A DNA stretch of 33,704 nt from Symploca sp. SIO2E9 (GTDB taxonomy: Bacteria > Cyanobacteriota > Cyanobacteriia > Cyanobacteriales > Coleofasciculaceae). The stretch's first letter is position 1, and each line of letters starts with the position of its first letter. Both the position numbers and the translations under genes were made by a program. Of this stretch, positions 9,810 to 18,952 are shown one piece after another. Under the pieces are notes generated by a model. The model searched no databases, was not told the DNA's origin, and was given only the letters and a program-made list of their open reading frames with translations. The stretch covers positions 1 through 33,704 of the forward strand of contig JAAHGS010000059.1 of the NCBI GenBank assembly GCA_010692645.1, written 5' to 3'.

Positions 9810-12800
9810 ATGCAATTATCTGGTATTGTGTGTTTCCTTAGTGGAAGCATTCTCTTGAGTCTACTAGCCTCAAATCCTACCCTGGCGCAAATTATCCCTG
9901 ATACCACTCTTCCAGACAATTCTGTCGTTACACCTAACGGGGACGTTATTAAGATTGATGGCGGCACTACAGCAGGAAATAATCTCTTCCATAGCTTTGA
10001 GGAATTTTCTGTACCAACAAATAACACTGCTTTTTTCAATAATGCTCTAGATATTCAAAACATCCTCTCTCGGGTAACAGGTGGTTCGATTTCTGAAATC
10101 GATGGCATCCTCAAAGCCAACGGTAGTGCCAACCTCTTTCTAATCAACCCCAATGGCATTATCTTTGGAGCCAATGCCTCCCTTGATCTTGGCGGCTCTT
10201 TTTTCGCTAGTACTGCCAATAGCATCAACTTTGCTGACGGCACCCAATTCAGTGCCACAGATAACCAAGCCAAGCCTCTGTTAACAGTCAGTGCTCCTAT
10301 CGGTTTAGGATTGGGGACAAATCCAGCCAGTATCACTAATCAATCCAGTAATAAAAAGCTCAGACTCCAGGTGCCTAATGGTCAAACCCTGGCACTAATT
10401 GGTGGTGAGGTGAGCTTGAATCGTGCAAATTTGAAAGCACCAGAAGGAAGAATTGAGATTGGAGGACTAGCAGCAGCGGGCAATATAGAATTCAATGATG
10501 ATGGCAGTTTCCGTTTCCCTGAAGATACTGCACGGGCAGATGTTTCCCTTGCCAATAGAACTGTTATCGAAGTCAATGGGGGGGGCGGAGGCGCAATTAA
10601 TTTTAATGTCGGCAACCTAGAAATAGTAGGTCAGAACAGCCGTATCAGTGCAGGTATTAACAAGAATGAGGGTAGTGCTTCTAGCCAAGCGGGAGATATC
10701 ACAATTAACGCTACTGGAGATGTGACAGTGGCAGGGACAGTAGATAATCGAACCTTAGGAGAGGGGGATGCTGGCAATATTTTAGTTACCGCCAGAAATC
10801 TTACGATCGCAGGGAAAGGCAGAATCAGGAATTATACCACAAATGCAGGCAATGCTGGAGAAATTTCAATCGATGCTCATGAGACAGTGAGATTGATTGA
10901 CTGGGGCAAAATCCAGAATGAGATAGGGAAAAACGCTACCGGGAACGGAGGTGACATCAACATTAGAGCCGATTCCGTTTTAGTTGAGGTATTTGCAAAG
11001 ACAGATCAACCGCAAATTAGAAGCCTAATCGGAGGTTCTGGTGACGGTGGCAACATCAACATTGAGGCTAATTATCTCTCAGTAATCGGTCGTGGGCAAG
11101 GCAACGGTGGCGCTTACGGCATCACAGCTAATGCGGGAGGGACTGGAAAGGGAGGAGATATCAATATTACAGTTGATGGTGCCATTAATTTGACTAATCG
11201 TGGCAAGATTGAAGCCAATGCTAATAACAAAAAAAGAGACGATGCAGGTGATGGAGGTGACATCAATATCGTCACTCAATCCCTTTCCTTAAGTTACAGT
11301 GGCTTCATTAGTGCCGTTACCAAAGGTCAAGGAAATGCTGGCAATATTTTTATTACTAGCACTGGTCCGATTGAGATTAGAGGAGCTAGTAGCAACATTT
11401 CAACTGAGGTGAAGCTGAATAATCCGGGGCCTTCTGGTAATGGCGGTGACATCACTATCTACACTCAGTCACTTTTAACTGAAGGGGGTTTTCTCAACGC
11501 TTCAACCCAGGCCGGGGGAAATGCAGGAGATATCCACCTCCATGCTACAGATTTTATCGAACTCTCCGGGGTTGATGGCTCTAACCGTTCCAGTGGTTTA
11601 TTCACTCGTATCCGCGATCAAGCAACAGGCAAAGGAGGAAATATTCACCTCACCACACCAAACCTGCGCTTGTCCAAATTTGCTGTTCTCAATGCCGCCA
11701 GCAGTAGTGAATCTACTCAAGGGATTGGTGGGGATATCTTTGTCAATGTAGATACCCTTGAGCTGGTGGGAGGTTCTCAGATTCTCACCACTGCTTTCGG
11801 TAACGCAGCAGCAGGGGATATAACTATTAAAGCTGACAAGGAAATTATTTTGTCTGGCAATGACCCTAACTTTGCTAGGAGAATAGGACGAGCCTTGGAA
11901 TTATTTGAACAAGGCATCATTAGGTTTCCCAGTGATGTCGTTGGCACTGACGATGCCAGTACTGGCCTATTAGCTCGTAGCCAAGGTGCCGGAGATGCTG
12001 GCGACTTAACTATTTTCACTCCTAATTTAACTGTCCAAGATGGAGCCGAAGTCACTGTCAGTGCCACAGAAGCAGGATCCGCAGGCAATTTAATGGTTGA
12101 GGCAGAGTCTATTTTTCTCGATAATGGTAGCCTCAGAGCCGAAATCAAAGCAGGAAAGCAGGGCAATATTATTCTCAATGGGGAAGATATTATACTGCGT
12201 CGCGGCAGTGGGATTATCACCAATGCCAGCGACACTGCCACTGGCGGCAATATCACCATCAATACCGACATCTTAGCTGCCCTCGAAGATAGTGACATTA
12301 CTGCCAGAGCCGTCGATGGTCGAGGAGGTAATATCAAAATTACCACTCAAGGCATCTTTCTCTCCCCCGATAGCGAGATTAATGCTAGTTCCCAAAGGAA
12401 TATCGATGGTACAGTAACTATCACTACTCCAGAAGTTGACCCCACCTCCGGAATCTTAGAGTTGCCCTCAATTCCCATAGACGCAGAATCATTAGTGGCT
12501 CAAAATCCCTGCGCCATTGCAGAAGGCAAGATTGCTGGAGGTAGTTCCTTTGTAATTACCGGAAAAGGTGGTTTAGCTCCCAACTCAGATGACCCCCTAC
12601 CTAATGTTAACAGAGTAGTTGAGTGGGCAAATCGTGCCGGGGAGAATATAGAGACGCAACCTATTGCCTCTACCGTAGTATTACGCGATCGCTCCCAGAC
12701 AGATGAACAAGGACAAAGCAAATATCGAGTAATTGAGCAAGCCCAAGGCTGGATAGTCGCTCCCGATGGCACAATTATGCTTACTGCTATGGCACCAACT

Positions 12801-12857
12801 GTTACACCTCAAACCCCAGGATTAAAACATCCTCACTGTCGTAGCTCTTCTCTATAA
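9810..12857 (+). CDS. TpsA-type exoprotein 3, filamentous haemagglutinin N-domain
   Basis: This 1015-aa paralogue matches exoprotein 1 closely over the signal peptide and TPS domain (MQLSG..., NPTLAQ, NPNGIIFGANASLDL) and over much of the beta-helix repeat region. Its C-terminal module (PEVDPTSGILELPS..., VVEWANR, APDGTIMLTA) is shared by all three exoproteins. The only mature cysteines are in NPCAI and HPHC, about 110 residues apart. The stop codon lies inside a 7-bp microsatellite that carries TAA in all three frames. It is the TpsA gene closest to the TpsB transporter (282 bp away), so it is the most likely cognate partner. Start: ATG after an AT-rich tract, without a clear Shine-Dalgarno. 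Confidence 0.93.
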   Translation: MQLSGIVCFLSGSILLSLLASNPTLAQIIPDTTLPDNSVVTPNGDVIKIDGGTTAGNNLFHSFEEFSVPTNNTAFFNNALDIQNILSRVTGGSISEIDGILKANGSANLFLINPNGIIFGANASLDLGGSFFASTANSINFADGTQFSATDNQAKPLLTVSAPIGLGLGTNPASITNQSSNKKLRLQVPNGQTLALIGGEVSLNRANLKAPEGRIEIGGLAAAGNIEFNDDGSFRFPEDTARADVSLANRTVIEVNGGGGGAINFNVGNLEIVGQNSRISAGINKNEGSASSQAGDITINATGDVTVAGTVDNRTLGEGDAGNILVTARNLTIAGKGRIRNYTTNAGNAGEISIDAHETVRLIDWGKIQNEIGKNATGNGGDINIRADSVLVEVFAKTDQPQIRSLIGGSGDGGNINIEANYLSVIGRGQGNGGAYGITANAGGTGKGGDINITVDGAINLTNRGKIEANANNKKRDDAGDGGDINIVTQSLSLSYSGFISAVTKGQGNAGNIFITSTGPIEIRGASSNISTEVKLNNPGPSGNGGDITIYTQSLLTEGGFLNASTQAGGNAGDIHLHATDFIELSGVDGSNRSSGLFTRIRDQATGKGGNIHLTTPNLRLSKFAVLNAASSSESTQGIGGDIFVNVDTLELVGGSQILTTAFGNAAAGDITIKADKEIILSGNDPNFARRIGRALELFEQGIIRFPSDVVGTDDASTGLLARSQGAGDAGDLTIFTPNLTVQDGAEVTVSATEAGSAGNLMVEAESIFLDNGSLRAEIKAGKQGNIILNGEDIILRRGSGIITNASDTATGGNITINTDILAALEDSDITARAVDGRGGNIKITTQGIFLSPDSEINASSQRNIDGTVTITTPEVDPTSGILELPSIPIDAESLVAQNPCAIAEGKIAGGSSFVITGKGGLAPNSDDPLPNVNRVVEWANRAGENIETQPIASTVVLRDRSQTDEQGQSKYRVIEQAQGWIVAPDGTIMLTAMAPTVTPQTPGLKHPHCRSSSL

Positions 12858-12890
12858 GTAATAAGTAATAAGTAATAAGTAATAAGTAAT
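12854..12890 (+). repeat. 7-bp microsatellite (ATAAGTA) over a stop codon
   Basis: There are five perfect copies of ATAAGTA plus a partial copy. The first copy includes the TAA stop of exoprotein 3. Read in this direction the heptamer gives TAA in every frame. The same heptamer lies in the opposite orientation at 13164-13203 and 23768-23801. Confidence 0.9.
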
Positions 12891-13019
12891 AGGTGCAAAA
12901 ATTAGTTAAACTCCAGAAGTCAGCAGTGAAGTATACCATTTTTATAAAAAAGTGAGAGACTTGATAGCTACTTTATAATCTGGAATAATTTCGAGATTAG
13001 GGTTTTGCCACAATTATAG

Positions 13020-13057
13020 CAGGAAGCAGGAGGCTCCAGGGCAGGAGACAGGAGGAA
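13020..13057. repeat. GGCAGGAG-type purine repeat
   Basis: This is an irregular run of units like GCAGGAGG and CAGGAGACA between the TpsA and TpsB genes. A related run follows the TpsB gene (14877-14904), and a complementary-sense one lies at 23665-23700. Apart from this and the heptamer array, the 282 bp between the two genes shows nothing more. Confidence 0.6.
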
Positions 13058-13139
13058 AAGCCAAGTTCTATCTGAGTTTGAGACTTTTTTAATGTCTTAA
13101 CCGCCTTGGCGATTGCTATATCTCTTTCAGGAAAGAAAA

Positions 13140-14861
13140 ATGATCTTAAAATTACCACCTCTTACTTATTACTTATTACTTATTACTTATTACTTATTAC
13201 TTACCCCTCTACCAGGTATTGCCCAAACGGAAACAGCTCCTCCAGAAACAATTATTCAACCAATAATCCCCACTCCGGAACCTCTGCCAGAAGTGGAAGT
13301 ATTACCACCCATAGAAGAATTAATTCCTCCATTAGAGACACCTCCATCTCCACCCCAACCATCTCTAGAGGGGATTCCTAACCAAATTACCATTAGACAA
13401 TTTGAAGTTATTGGCAGCACCATTTTCAGCCAAGAACAAATAGCAGAAGTACTAGAGCCTTTTACTCTTCGCTCCATCTCTTTTGCCGAACTACTTCAAG
13501 CTCAAAGAGCTATTACTCAGTTATATATAGATAATGGCTATATCACCTCTGGAGCCTTTATACCTCCCCAAGCACTACAAGATGGGGTAGTGAGAATTGA
13601 AGTTATAGAAGGAGAAGTCGAAGCCATTGAAATTAATGGTTTAGAGCGACTTAATTCCAGTTATGTTCGCAGTCGTTTAGCGCTCGCTACCAAAGCTCCC
13701 CTCAATCAGGATAAACTGCTCCGAGCCCTACAAATGCTCCAATTAGACCCCTTGATTGCTAATATTTCAGCAGAGTTAGCTGCAGGATCACGTCCTGGTA
13801 TTAGTCTTTTAGAAGTCCAGTTGCAAGAAGCTGATACCTTTTCTGTAGAACTGAGTCTTGATAATCAAAGATCACCCAGTGTCGGTAGTGTTCGTCGTCA
13901 AGTTCAACTCACCCAAAGTAATCTTTTAGGATTAGGCGATCGCTTTAATGTCTCCTATATTAATACTGATGGTAGCAATTCCCTCAGCGATCTTAGTTAT
14001 ACTATTCCGATTAACCCTTACAACGGCACTATTCGCTTCAGTCACAGCCGCACTGAGAGTGAAATTATCGAAGAACCTTTTGATGTATTAGATATTGACT
14101 CGGAAACTCGTCAATACGAACTAACCTACAGGCAACCACTATACCAAACTCCAAATAAAGATTTTTCTATAGGTATAACCTTCTCTAGAGATGAGGCTGA
14201 AACTACAGTTTTCGACCAACCTTTTGACCTATCGAGGGGAGCTAATAATCAAGGCGAAACTAAAATTTCTGCTCTCCGTTTTTTTCAGGAATACACCAAT
14301 CGTAATCAACGGGAAGTCTTGGCGTTGCGCTCTCAATTCAGTTTAGGTATAGATGCCTTAGATGCCACTATCAACAATAGCGAACCTGATAGTGAATTTT
14401 TTGTCTGGCGGGGACAGGCTCAGTACCTAAGATTGCTGAGTTCAGATACAATTTTATTATTGAGGTCAGACCTGCAACTAGCTGACCAAGCCCTAGTGCC
14501 TTTTGAACAGTTTAGCCTCGGAGGACAACTCAGTGTCCGAGGTTATCGCCAAGATGCCTTACTTGCAGATCATGGCTTGTTTGCTTCTGCAGAAATACGC
14601 ACCCCCATTCTGCGTATTCCTGAGTGGGAAACTGTTTTACAGTTGACTCCATTTATTGATTTTGGCACAGTTTGGAATAGCGATGATCTTGAACTAGAAG
14701 AAAGCACTTTAGTATCTGTGGGTTTAGGGTTAAGATTACTGTTAGGAAATAACTTCAGAGCTAGATTAGATTGGGGAATTCCTTTAGTTGGTTTAGATGA
14801 TATAGGAGATTCTTCACAAGAAGATGGACTATATTTTAGTGTTAGTTATAGGATCTTTTAG
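13140..14861 (+). CDS. TpsB outer-membrane transporter (ShlB/FhaC/HecB family)
   Basis: This 573-aa protein should be the outer-membrane pore that exports TpsA proteins. Order of parts: signal peptide (about 1-30, ending PGIAQ); a proline-rich linker (about 31-78); POTRA domains (about 80-240), with RQFEVIGSTIFS and GVVRIEVIEGEVEAIEI; then the 16-strand barrel. The barrel has the family's VRGYRQDALLADHG motif near residue 475 and ends in the C-terminal Phe (SVSYRIF) used for barrel insertion. I chose the ATG at 140 bases into the 13000s (13140), after AGGAAAGAAAA, over an in-frame TTG at 13113. The hydrophobic core of the signal peptide is encoded by a 7-bp microsatellite, so copy-number change could switch the gene off. 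It is the only TpsB in the window and lies just after exoprotein 3. Confidence 0.93.
   Translation: MILKLPPLTYYLLLITYYLLLTPLPGIAQTETAPPETIIQPIIPTPEPLPEVEVLPPIEELIPPLETPPSPPQPSLEGIPNQITIRQFEVIGSTIFSQEQIAEVLEPFTLRSISFAELLQAQRAITQLYIDNGYITSGAFIPPQALQDGVVRIEVIEGEVEAIEINGLERLNSSYVRSRLALATKAPLNQDKLLRALQMLQLDPLIANISAELAAGSRPGISLLEVQLQEADTFSVELSLDNQRSPSVGSVRRQVQLTQSNLLGLGDRFNVSYINTDGSNSLSDLSYTIPINPYNGTIRFSHSRTESEIIEEPFDVLDIDSETRQYELTYRQPLYQTPNKDFSIGITFSRDEAETTVFDQPFDLSRGANNQGETKISALRFFQEYTNRNQREVLALRSQFSLGIDALDATINNSEPDSEFFVWRGQAQYLRLLSSDTILLLRSDLQLADQALVPFEQFSLGGQLSVRGYRQDALLADHGLFASAEIRTPILRIPEWETVLQLTPFIDFGTVWNSDDLELEESTLVSVGLGLRLLLGNNFRARLDWGIPLVGLDDIGDSSQEDGLYFSVSYRIF
13164..13203 (+). repeat. 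7-bp microsatellite (ACTTATT) inside the TpsB signal peptide
   Basis: Five perfect ACTTATT units plus a partial sixth lie 24 bases after the ATG of the transporter gene. Three units make 21 bases, so the array encodes the repeating heptapeptide TYYLLLI, a ready-made hydrophobic signal-peptide core. One unit more or less would shift the frame. Confidence 0.92.
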
Positions 14862-14876
14862 TTTGATTAACAAGAA

Positions 14877-14904
14877 AAGGCAGGAGGGAGCAGGAAACAG
14901 GAAA
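14877..14904. repeat. GGCAGGAG-type purine repeat
   Basis: A short run of AGGCAGGAGGGAGCAGG-like units starts 16 bp after the TpsB stop. It is related to the run at 13020-13057. I see no hairpin terminator between the TpsB and CHAT genes. Confidence 0.5.
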
Positions 14905-14982
14905 AAATCTACTTATATCCTTGGGGATAAAAAAAATCATCAAGATAGTCTTCGTTAAATACTGCTAGGTGAGGATTTAAAA

Positions 14983-17808
14983 ATGAATCAATTAATCAAA
15001 TATACTGTTAGTCTAATCAGTTTTATTTCTATTTTGGGAAGTGGGAGAATTTTAGCAAATTCCACAGTTTCTGAAATCAGCGATAATTCAAAATTAGAGC
15101 AAGAACAAAACTTAATCTACAAGCGCCAATCAGACCAAATTCTGGTCAATTTTCCGAAAACCTTAGAGCAGCAGAGTAGTAGGGCAGCAGGGGTGAGCGA
15201 AAAAAAGGGTGGGGGAACAAGTAAGCAGACGCCCAGACGCGGAGACGCGGAGACGCGGAGAATTAAAATTCCAACCAAAATTTCGCTCACCCGGGCAGCA
15301 GGAGAAAAAAACAATGGAATTATCAAGGATGCTTTGAAAGCAGATTTGATATCACTAGAGCAACAAGCCCAGCAACTCTATGAGACAGGACGAACAGCTG
15401 AAGCCGTAAACCTATTACAACAGGTCATTAGTAATTACAGAAAACAAGGAGATTTAATTGGTCAAGTAATAGCCTTGAGTAATTTAACTTTAGTTTATCA
15501 ACAACTGGGAGATTGGCAACAAGCACAGCAAACCATATCTGATGCCCTTAACCTCCTTCCAGAAATAACAGATACTAAAGAGCGACAAAGATTACTAGCT
15601 CAAACTCTCGATGCCCAAGGACAACTAAAATTATCTCTTGGTAAGCCAGAACAAGCCTTAGATATTTGGAAACAAGCTACTGATACCTACCAAGAAATCG
15701 GGGATGTTACAGGTTTTACTAAAAGTAAGATTTACCAAGCTCAAGCTCTCCAAGCCTTGGGATTGTATTCCAAAGCAATCAAAACTTTAACTACTATTGA
15801 GGAGCAACTGGAATCAGAACCGAATACTCTGCTGAAGGCAAAAGCTCTTGGCAGCATAGGTGATGTTTTGCGTCGAGTCGGTAAATATAAGGAATCTCAA
15901 GAAGCTTTAGACGAAAGTTTAGCCATTGCCAAAGAATTACAATCTTCTCAGGCAATGGCTGATACTCTCCTGAGTTTAGGCAATACAGCTAGATTAAAAG
16001 AGGAAACAACTCAAGCTCTGGAGTTCTATCAACGTGCCCTTGAAGCATCTCCTTTAGTTGATACTCAACTGCAAGCACAGTTAAATCAATTGAACCTATT
16101 AGTAACTCAAAAACAATGGCAACAGGCAATGGCTTTAGTGCCTGAAATTGAGAGTAATTTAACTCAATTACCTCCTAGTCAGAACTCAATCTCTGGGCAG
16201 ATTTATTTGGCTAAGAGTTTGATGAAGGTTAATAGTGATTCATCCTTGATTAGTATTAACCATAAACAATCAACCAAGAACAATCAACAAACCAAAATTG
16301 CCAAGCACTTAGCAACAGCGATACAACAGGCTCAAGAGATTGGACATCAAAGGGGTGAGGCTGAGGCAATGGGCAATTTAGGGCGTTTGTATGAACAGCA
16401 TCAACGCCTTGATGAAGCCCAAAAATTGACACAGAGAGCGCTAGTAATTTCCCAAGCAATAAATGCTGGTGATCTTGCCTATCAATGGCAATGGCAACTA
16501 GGAAGAATTCTAAAAACTCAAGGGGAAAGACAAGGAGCTATTGCTACTTATACCCAAGCAGTTAAAACTCTCCAGTCTCTCCGTAGCGATTTAGTGGCAA
16601 TTAGCTCAGAACTACAATTTTCCTTTCGAGAGAGTGTCGAACCAGTCTACCGAGAGTTAGTAGAATTACTATTGCAATCACCACAGCAAGGGGAGATTAG
16701 TCAAGACAATTTAAAACAAGCTAGGGAAGTGATTGAATCTCTGCAACTAGCTGAACTAGACAACTTCTTCCGCGATGCTTGTTTAGATACACAACCAGTT
16801 CAAATCGACGAACTAGATTCGACAGCAGCTATTCTATATACGATTATTTTAGGTAATCGTCTGGAAGTAATTGCGGCTTTGCCAGGGCAGCCTCTACGTC
16901 ATTACACCACCAACTTATCTCAACAGGAAATAGAAAATAATATTGTTTTAGCAAGAGGAGTAATTACTGATTTCCGACGCATCCCTCGCTTACGAGTTTT
17001 ACAACAATTCTACCAGTGGTTAATCACTCCCATTGAAGCCAATCTCGCAGCCAGTAATATTAAAACCCTAGTATTTGTTCCAGACGGATTGCTGCGCAAC
17101 CTTCCTCCTGCTATACTACATGATGGCGAACAATATCTATTAGAAAAATATAGCGTTGCGATCGCTCCTAGTCTGCAACTAGTAGACCCTCAACCTTTAA
17201 CTAGAGAAAAGCTCAAAGCCCTCACGGCAGGACTAAGTAAAGCTCGTGAAGGTTTTGAGGCACTCCCTAATGTCGAGGTGGAATTGGAGAGGATTGAGGC
17301 TGAAGTTTCTTCACAAGTGCTGCTCAATGAATCTTTCACCGAATCTAATTTTAATACAGCAGCCAAAACAACTCCATACCCAGTGATTCATTTAGCAACT
17401 CACGGTGAATTTAGTTCTCAAGCTGAAGATACCTATCTTCTCGCTTGGGATGGGCGCATTAATATTGATGAACTCAATAGCCTCATTAGGACGGATCTCA
17501 AACAGACTCGCCCCATTGAATTACTTGTCCTGAGCGCTTGTAAGACGGCATCTGGAGATAAAAGAGCAGCCTTGGGGTTAGCAGGAATAGCAGTACGTGC
17601 GGGTGCACGCAGCACCATTGCCTCAATGTGGAGAGTAAGCGATGAAGCAACTAGCTTATTAATGGCTAACTTTTACCAGGAATTAGCTAATAGTGACCTT
17701 ACCAAGGCTGAAGCTCTCCGCCGAGCTCAACTCTCAATTTTGCAGAGTGATAAATTTTCTCACCCCTATTACTGGTCAGCTTTTATTTTGATAGGAAATT
17801 GGTTGTAG
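14983..17808 (+). CDS. Secreted TPR-CHAT domain protein (putative caspase-like protease)
   Basis: This 941-aa protein begins with a signal peptide (about 1-26, MNQLIKYTVS..., ending ILANS), so the mature protein should be periplasmic or surface-exposed. Residues about 125-540 hold many tetratricopeptide repeats (AVNLLQQVISNYRKQGDL, ALSNLTLVYQQLGDW, AMGNLGRLYEQHQRLDEA). The C-terminal 300 residues form a CHAT domain. The caspase-like dyad is visible as His in HLATHGEF (about residue 806) and Cys in LSACKTA (about 852), with the downstream GLAGIAVRAGARSTIASMW. The start follows AGGTGAGG. The gene follows TpsB by 121 bp, and TPR-CHAT proteins next to TPS systems are frequent in cyanobacteria, so it may process or regulate the exoproteins (inference). 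Residues about 70-106 come from a miniature transposable element inserted in frame. It overlaps the convergent DUF928 gene by 26 bp. Confidence 0.92.
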   Translation: MNQLIKYTVSLISFISILGSGRILANSTVSEISDNSKLEQEQNLIYKRQSDQILVNFPKTLEQQSSRAAGVSEKKGGGTSKQTPRRGDAETRRIKIPTKISLTRAAGEKNNGIIKDALKADLISLEQQAQQLYETGRTAEAVNLLQQVISNYRKQGDLIGQVIALSNLTLVYQQLGDWQQAQQTISDALNLLPEITDTKERQRLLAQTLDAQGQLKLSLGKPEQALDIWKQATDTYQEIGDVTGFTKSKIYQAQALQALGLYSKAIKTLTTIEEQLESEPNTLLKAKALGSIGDVLRRVGKYKESQEALDESLAIAKELQSSQAMADTLLSLGNTARLKEETTQALEFYQRALEASPLVDTQLQAQLNQLNLLVTQKQWQQAMALVPEIESNLTQLPPSQNSISGQIYLAKSLMKVNSDSSLISINHKQSTKNNQQTKIAKHLATAIQQAQEIGHQRGEAEAMGNLGRLYEQHQRLDEAQKLTQRALVISQAINAGDLAYQWQWQLGRILKTQGERQGAIATYTQAVKTLQSLRSDLVAISSELQFSFRESVEPVYRELVELLLQSPQQGEISQDNLKQAREVIESLQLAELDNFFRDACLDTQPVQIDELDSTAAILYTIILGNRLEVIAALPGQPLRHYTTNLSQQEIENNIVLARGVITDFRRIPRLRVLQQFYQWLITPIEANLAASNIKTLVFVPDGLLRNLPPAILHDGEQYLLEKYSVAIAPSLQLVDPQPLTREKLKALTAGLSKAREGFEALPNVEVELERIEAEVSSQVLLNESFTESNFNTAAKTTPYPVIHLATHGEFSSQAEDTYLLAWDGRINIDELNSLIRTDLKQTRPIELLVLSACKTASGDKRAALGLAGIAVRAGARSTIASMWRVSDEATSLLMANFYQELANSDLTKAEALRRAQLSILQSDKFSHPYYWSAFILIGNWL
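15191..15292 (+). mobile_element. 102-bp MITE-like element inserted in frame in the CHAT gene
   Basis: The ends are a perfect 12-bp terminal inverted repeat: GGGTGAGCGAAA at 15191-15202 and its reverse complement at 15281-15292. The element is flanked by a 9-bp direct repeat, GGGCAGCAG, at 15182-15190 and 15293-15301, which looks like a target-site duplication. Element plus duplication is 111 bp, or 37 codons, so the host frame stays open and the residues RAAG appear twice. The middle holds three GGAGACGC units. Its right end matches, in reverse complement, the start of the larger repeat at 26550. Confidence 0.88.
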
Positions 17809-18640
17809 CCTGTTCTTCTGGGAAGAGTAACATAGAATCAACCAATGGCTCACTAGCCAACTCTTCCCAGCCTAATGACCTCAACAATTTAGTCCAATCA
17901 TTATGCAATTGGGGATTCTCGGGATTAGCAAGACGCAGTGCCGCCAAATTAGTCACAGCATCGTAGAAAAGATCATTGTCAATATAAGCAATATATTCCT
18001 GGGGTTTGACTGACTCTAACTGATTTTTCAGTGGGGCATTCACTGCCAAGCGTCTAATCCCACCTTGCAAAACTAAATCTGGCTGCTCTGTCTGATGAGA
18101 TCGATTAGGAGCACAGTAAACCATAAAATCCCAGTAGTAATCTTTTTCAATTTCTAGGGAGTATTGCTCCTGTTGGGGCAGGTTAATTTGAATAATTCCC
18201 GGTTTGTCAGTTAACTTGACAGCTGTCCGATAAATCGTTTTGGCTGATTGCGAATCTTTAAGGACAAACTCAATGTAGCTAATCTGTTGGGAAACATAAG
18301 GAATATGAAACCAGAAACTAGGATAAGGAGAACTTGTAAAATCCTGACGAGAGACCGTAGGATCAATTTCTTCGTTAGCAGCTAGCAAAGAAGCTAAGGG
18401 ATACTTAGTCTTGGGACAATCTGTATCCCCAGGCTCTCTTGTTGCCCCCGGTTTAGAAGGGTCTTCAGGAGCAAACGTATCTGGTGGTTCCGGCATTGCT
18501 GGTGCTTCCGACAGCTCAAAACCTTTTTGTTCTGTGCCCTGTGCTGCCACTAAGGTGAAGTTAGTTAGTAAGCTAGCCATAGTCAGGGCAAGAGGGAAAG
18601 CCAGCTTGAATGACGATTGAAGTATATTCATAAACCGCAT
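17783..18640 (-). CDS. DUF928 family envelope protein
   Basis: This 285-aa protein belongs to the cyanobacterial DUF928 family, whose molecular role is unknown. It has a signal peptide (about 1-33, ending near LVAAQ), an acidic/proline-rich stretch, then the conserved core. Core features seen are YPSFWFHIPY, the WDFMVYCAP segment, VLQGGIRRL and the C-terminal DLFYDAVTNLAALRLANP followed by WTKLLRSLGWEELASEPLVDS. The mature protein is expected in the periplasm or outer envelope. The gene runs toward the CHAT gene and overlaps its last 26 bp. Genes for DUF928, CHAT-TPR and TpsA/TpsB commonly keep company in cyanobacteria, which suggests a shared envelope function. The start at 18640 gives MRFMNIL; an internal ATG three codons later is equally possible. 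Confidence 0.85.
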   Translation of the reverse strand: MRFMNILQSSFKLAFPLALTMASLLTNFTLVAAQGTEQKGFELSEAPAMPEPPDTFAPEDPSKPGATREPGDTDCPKTKYPLASLLAANEEIDPTVSRQDFTSSPYPSFWFHIPYVSQQISYIEFVLKDSQSAKTIYRTAVKLTDKPGIIQINLPQQEQYSLEIEKDYYWDFMVYCAPNRSHQTEQPDLVLQGGIRRLAVNAPLKNQLESVKPQEYIAYIDNDLFYDAVTNLAALRLANPENPQLHNDWTKLLRSLGWEELASEPLVDSMLLFPEEQATTNFLSK

Positions 18641-18832
18641 TGCTCGAATTGAGAGAAAGCTTTTATTGATTGGTACTGTCTGACACTCCTATGCTGTTGA
18701 TTAGAGCCTCAAGTTGAAGAGCAAACACTTGCAGATACAAACTTATTTTGTTATTGTAGCACAAACAGCATTCTTGTCCCGAAACTGCTCAAGCGTGCTA
18801 GCTTCACCAGTAAAGAAGACGTGACTGCTCCG

Positions 18833-18858
18833 CACACTGACCCTACGGGTACAGTGTG
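18833..18858. repeat. Stable hairpin, possible transposon-end remnant
   Basis: CACACTG (18833-18839) pairs with CAGTGTG (18852-18858), and ACCC pairs with GGGT inside it around a TAC loop. Hairpins of this look occur at the ends of IS200/IS605-type elements, but there is no transposase or tnpB frame here, so the origin is only a guess. Confidence 0.5.
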
Positions 18859-18952
18859 GGCTTCCCAAGAACTCCTTGAGATAGCCTCAGTCAATAGCCT
18901 CAGTCTTCCGTCATGCTAGGGAGAATAAGAACTTGCGCCCGCGTGTACTAGT

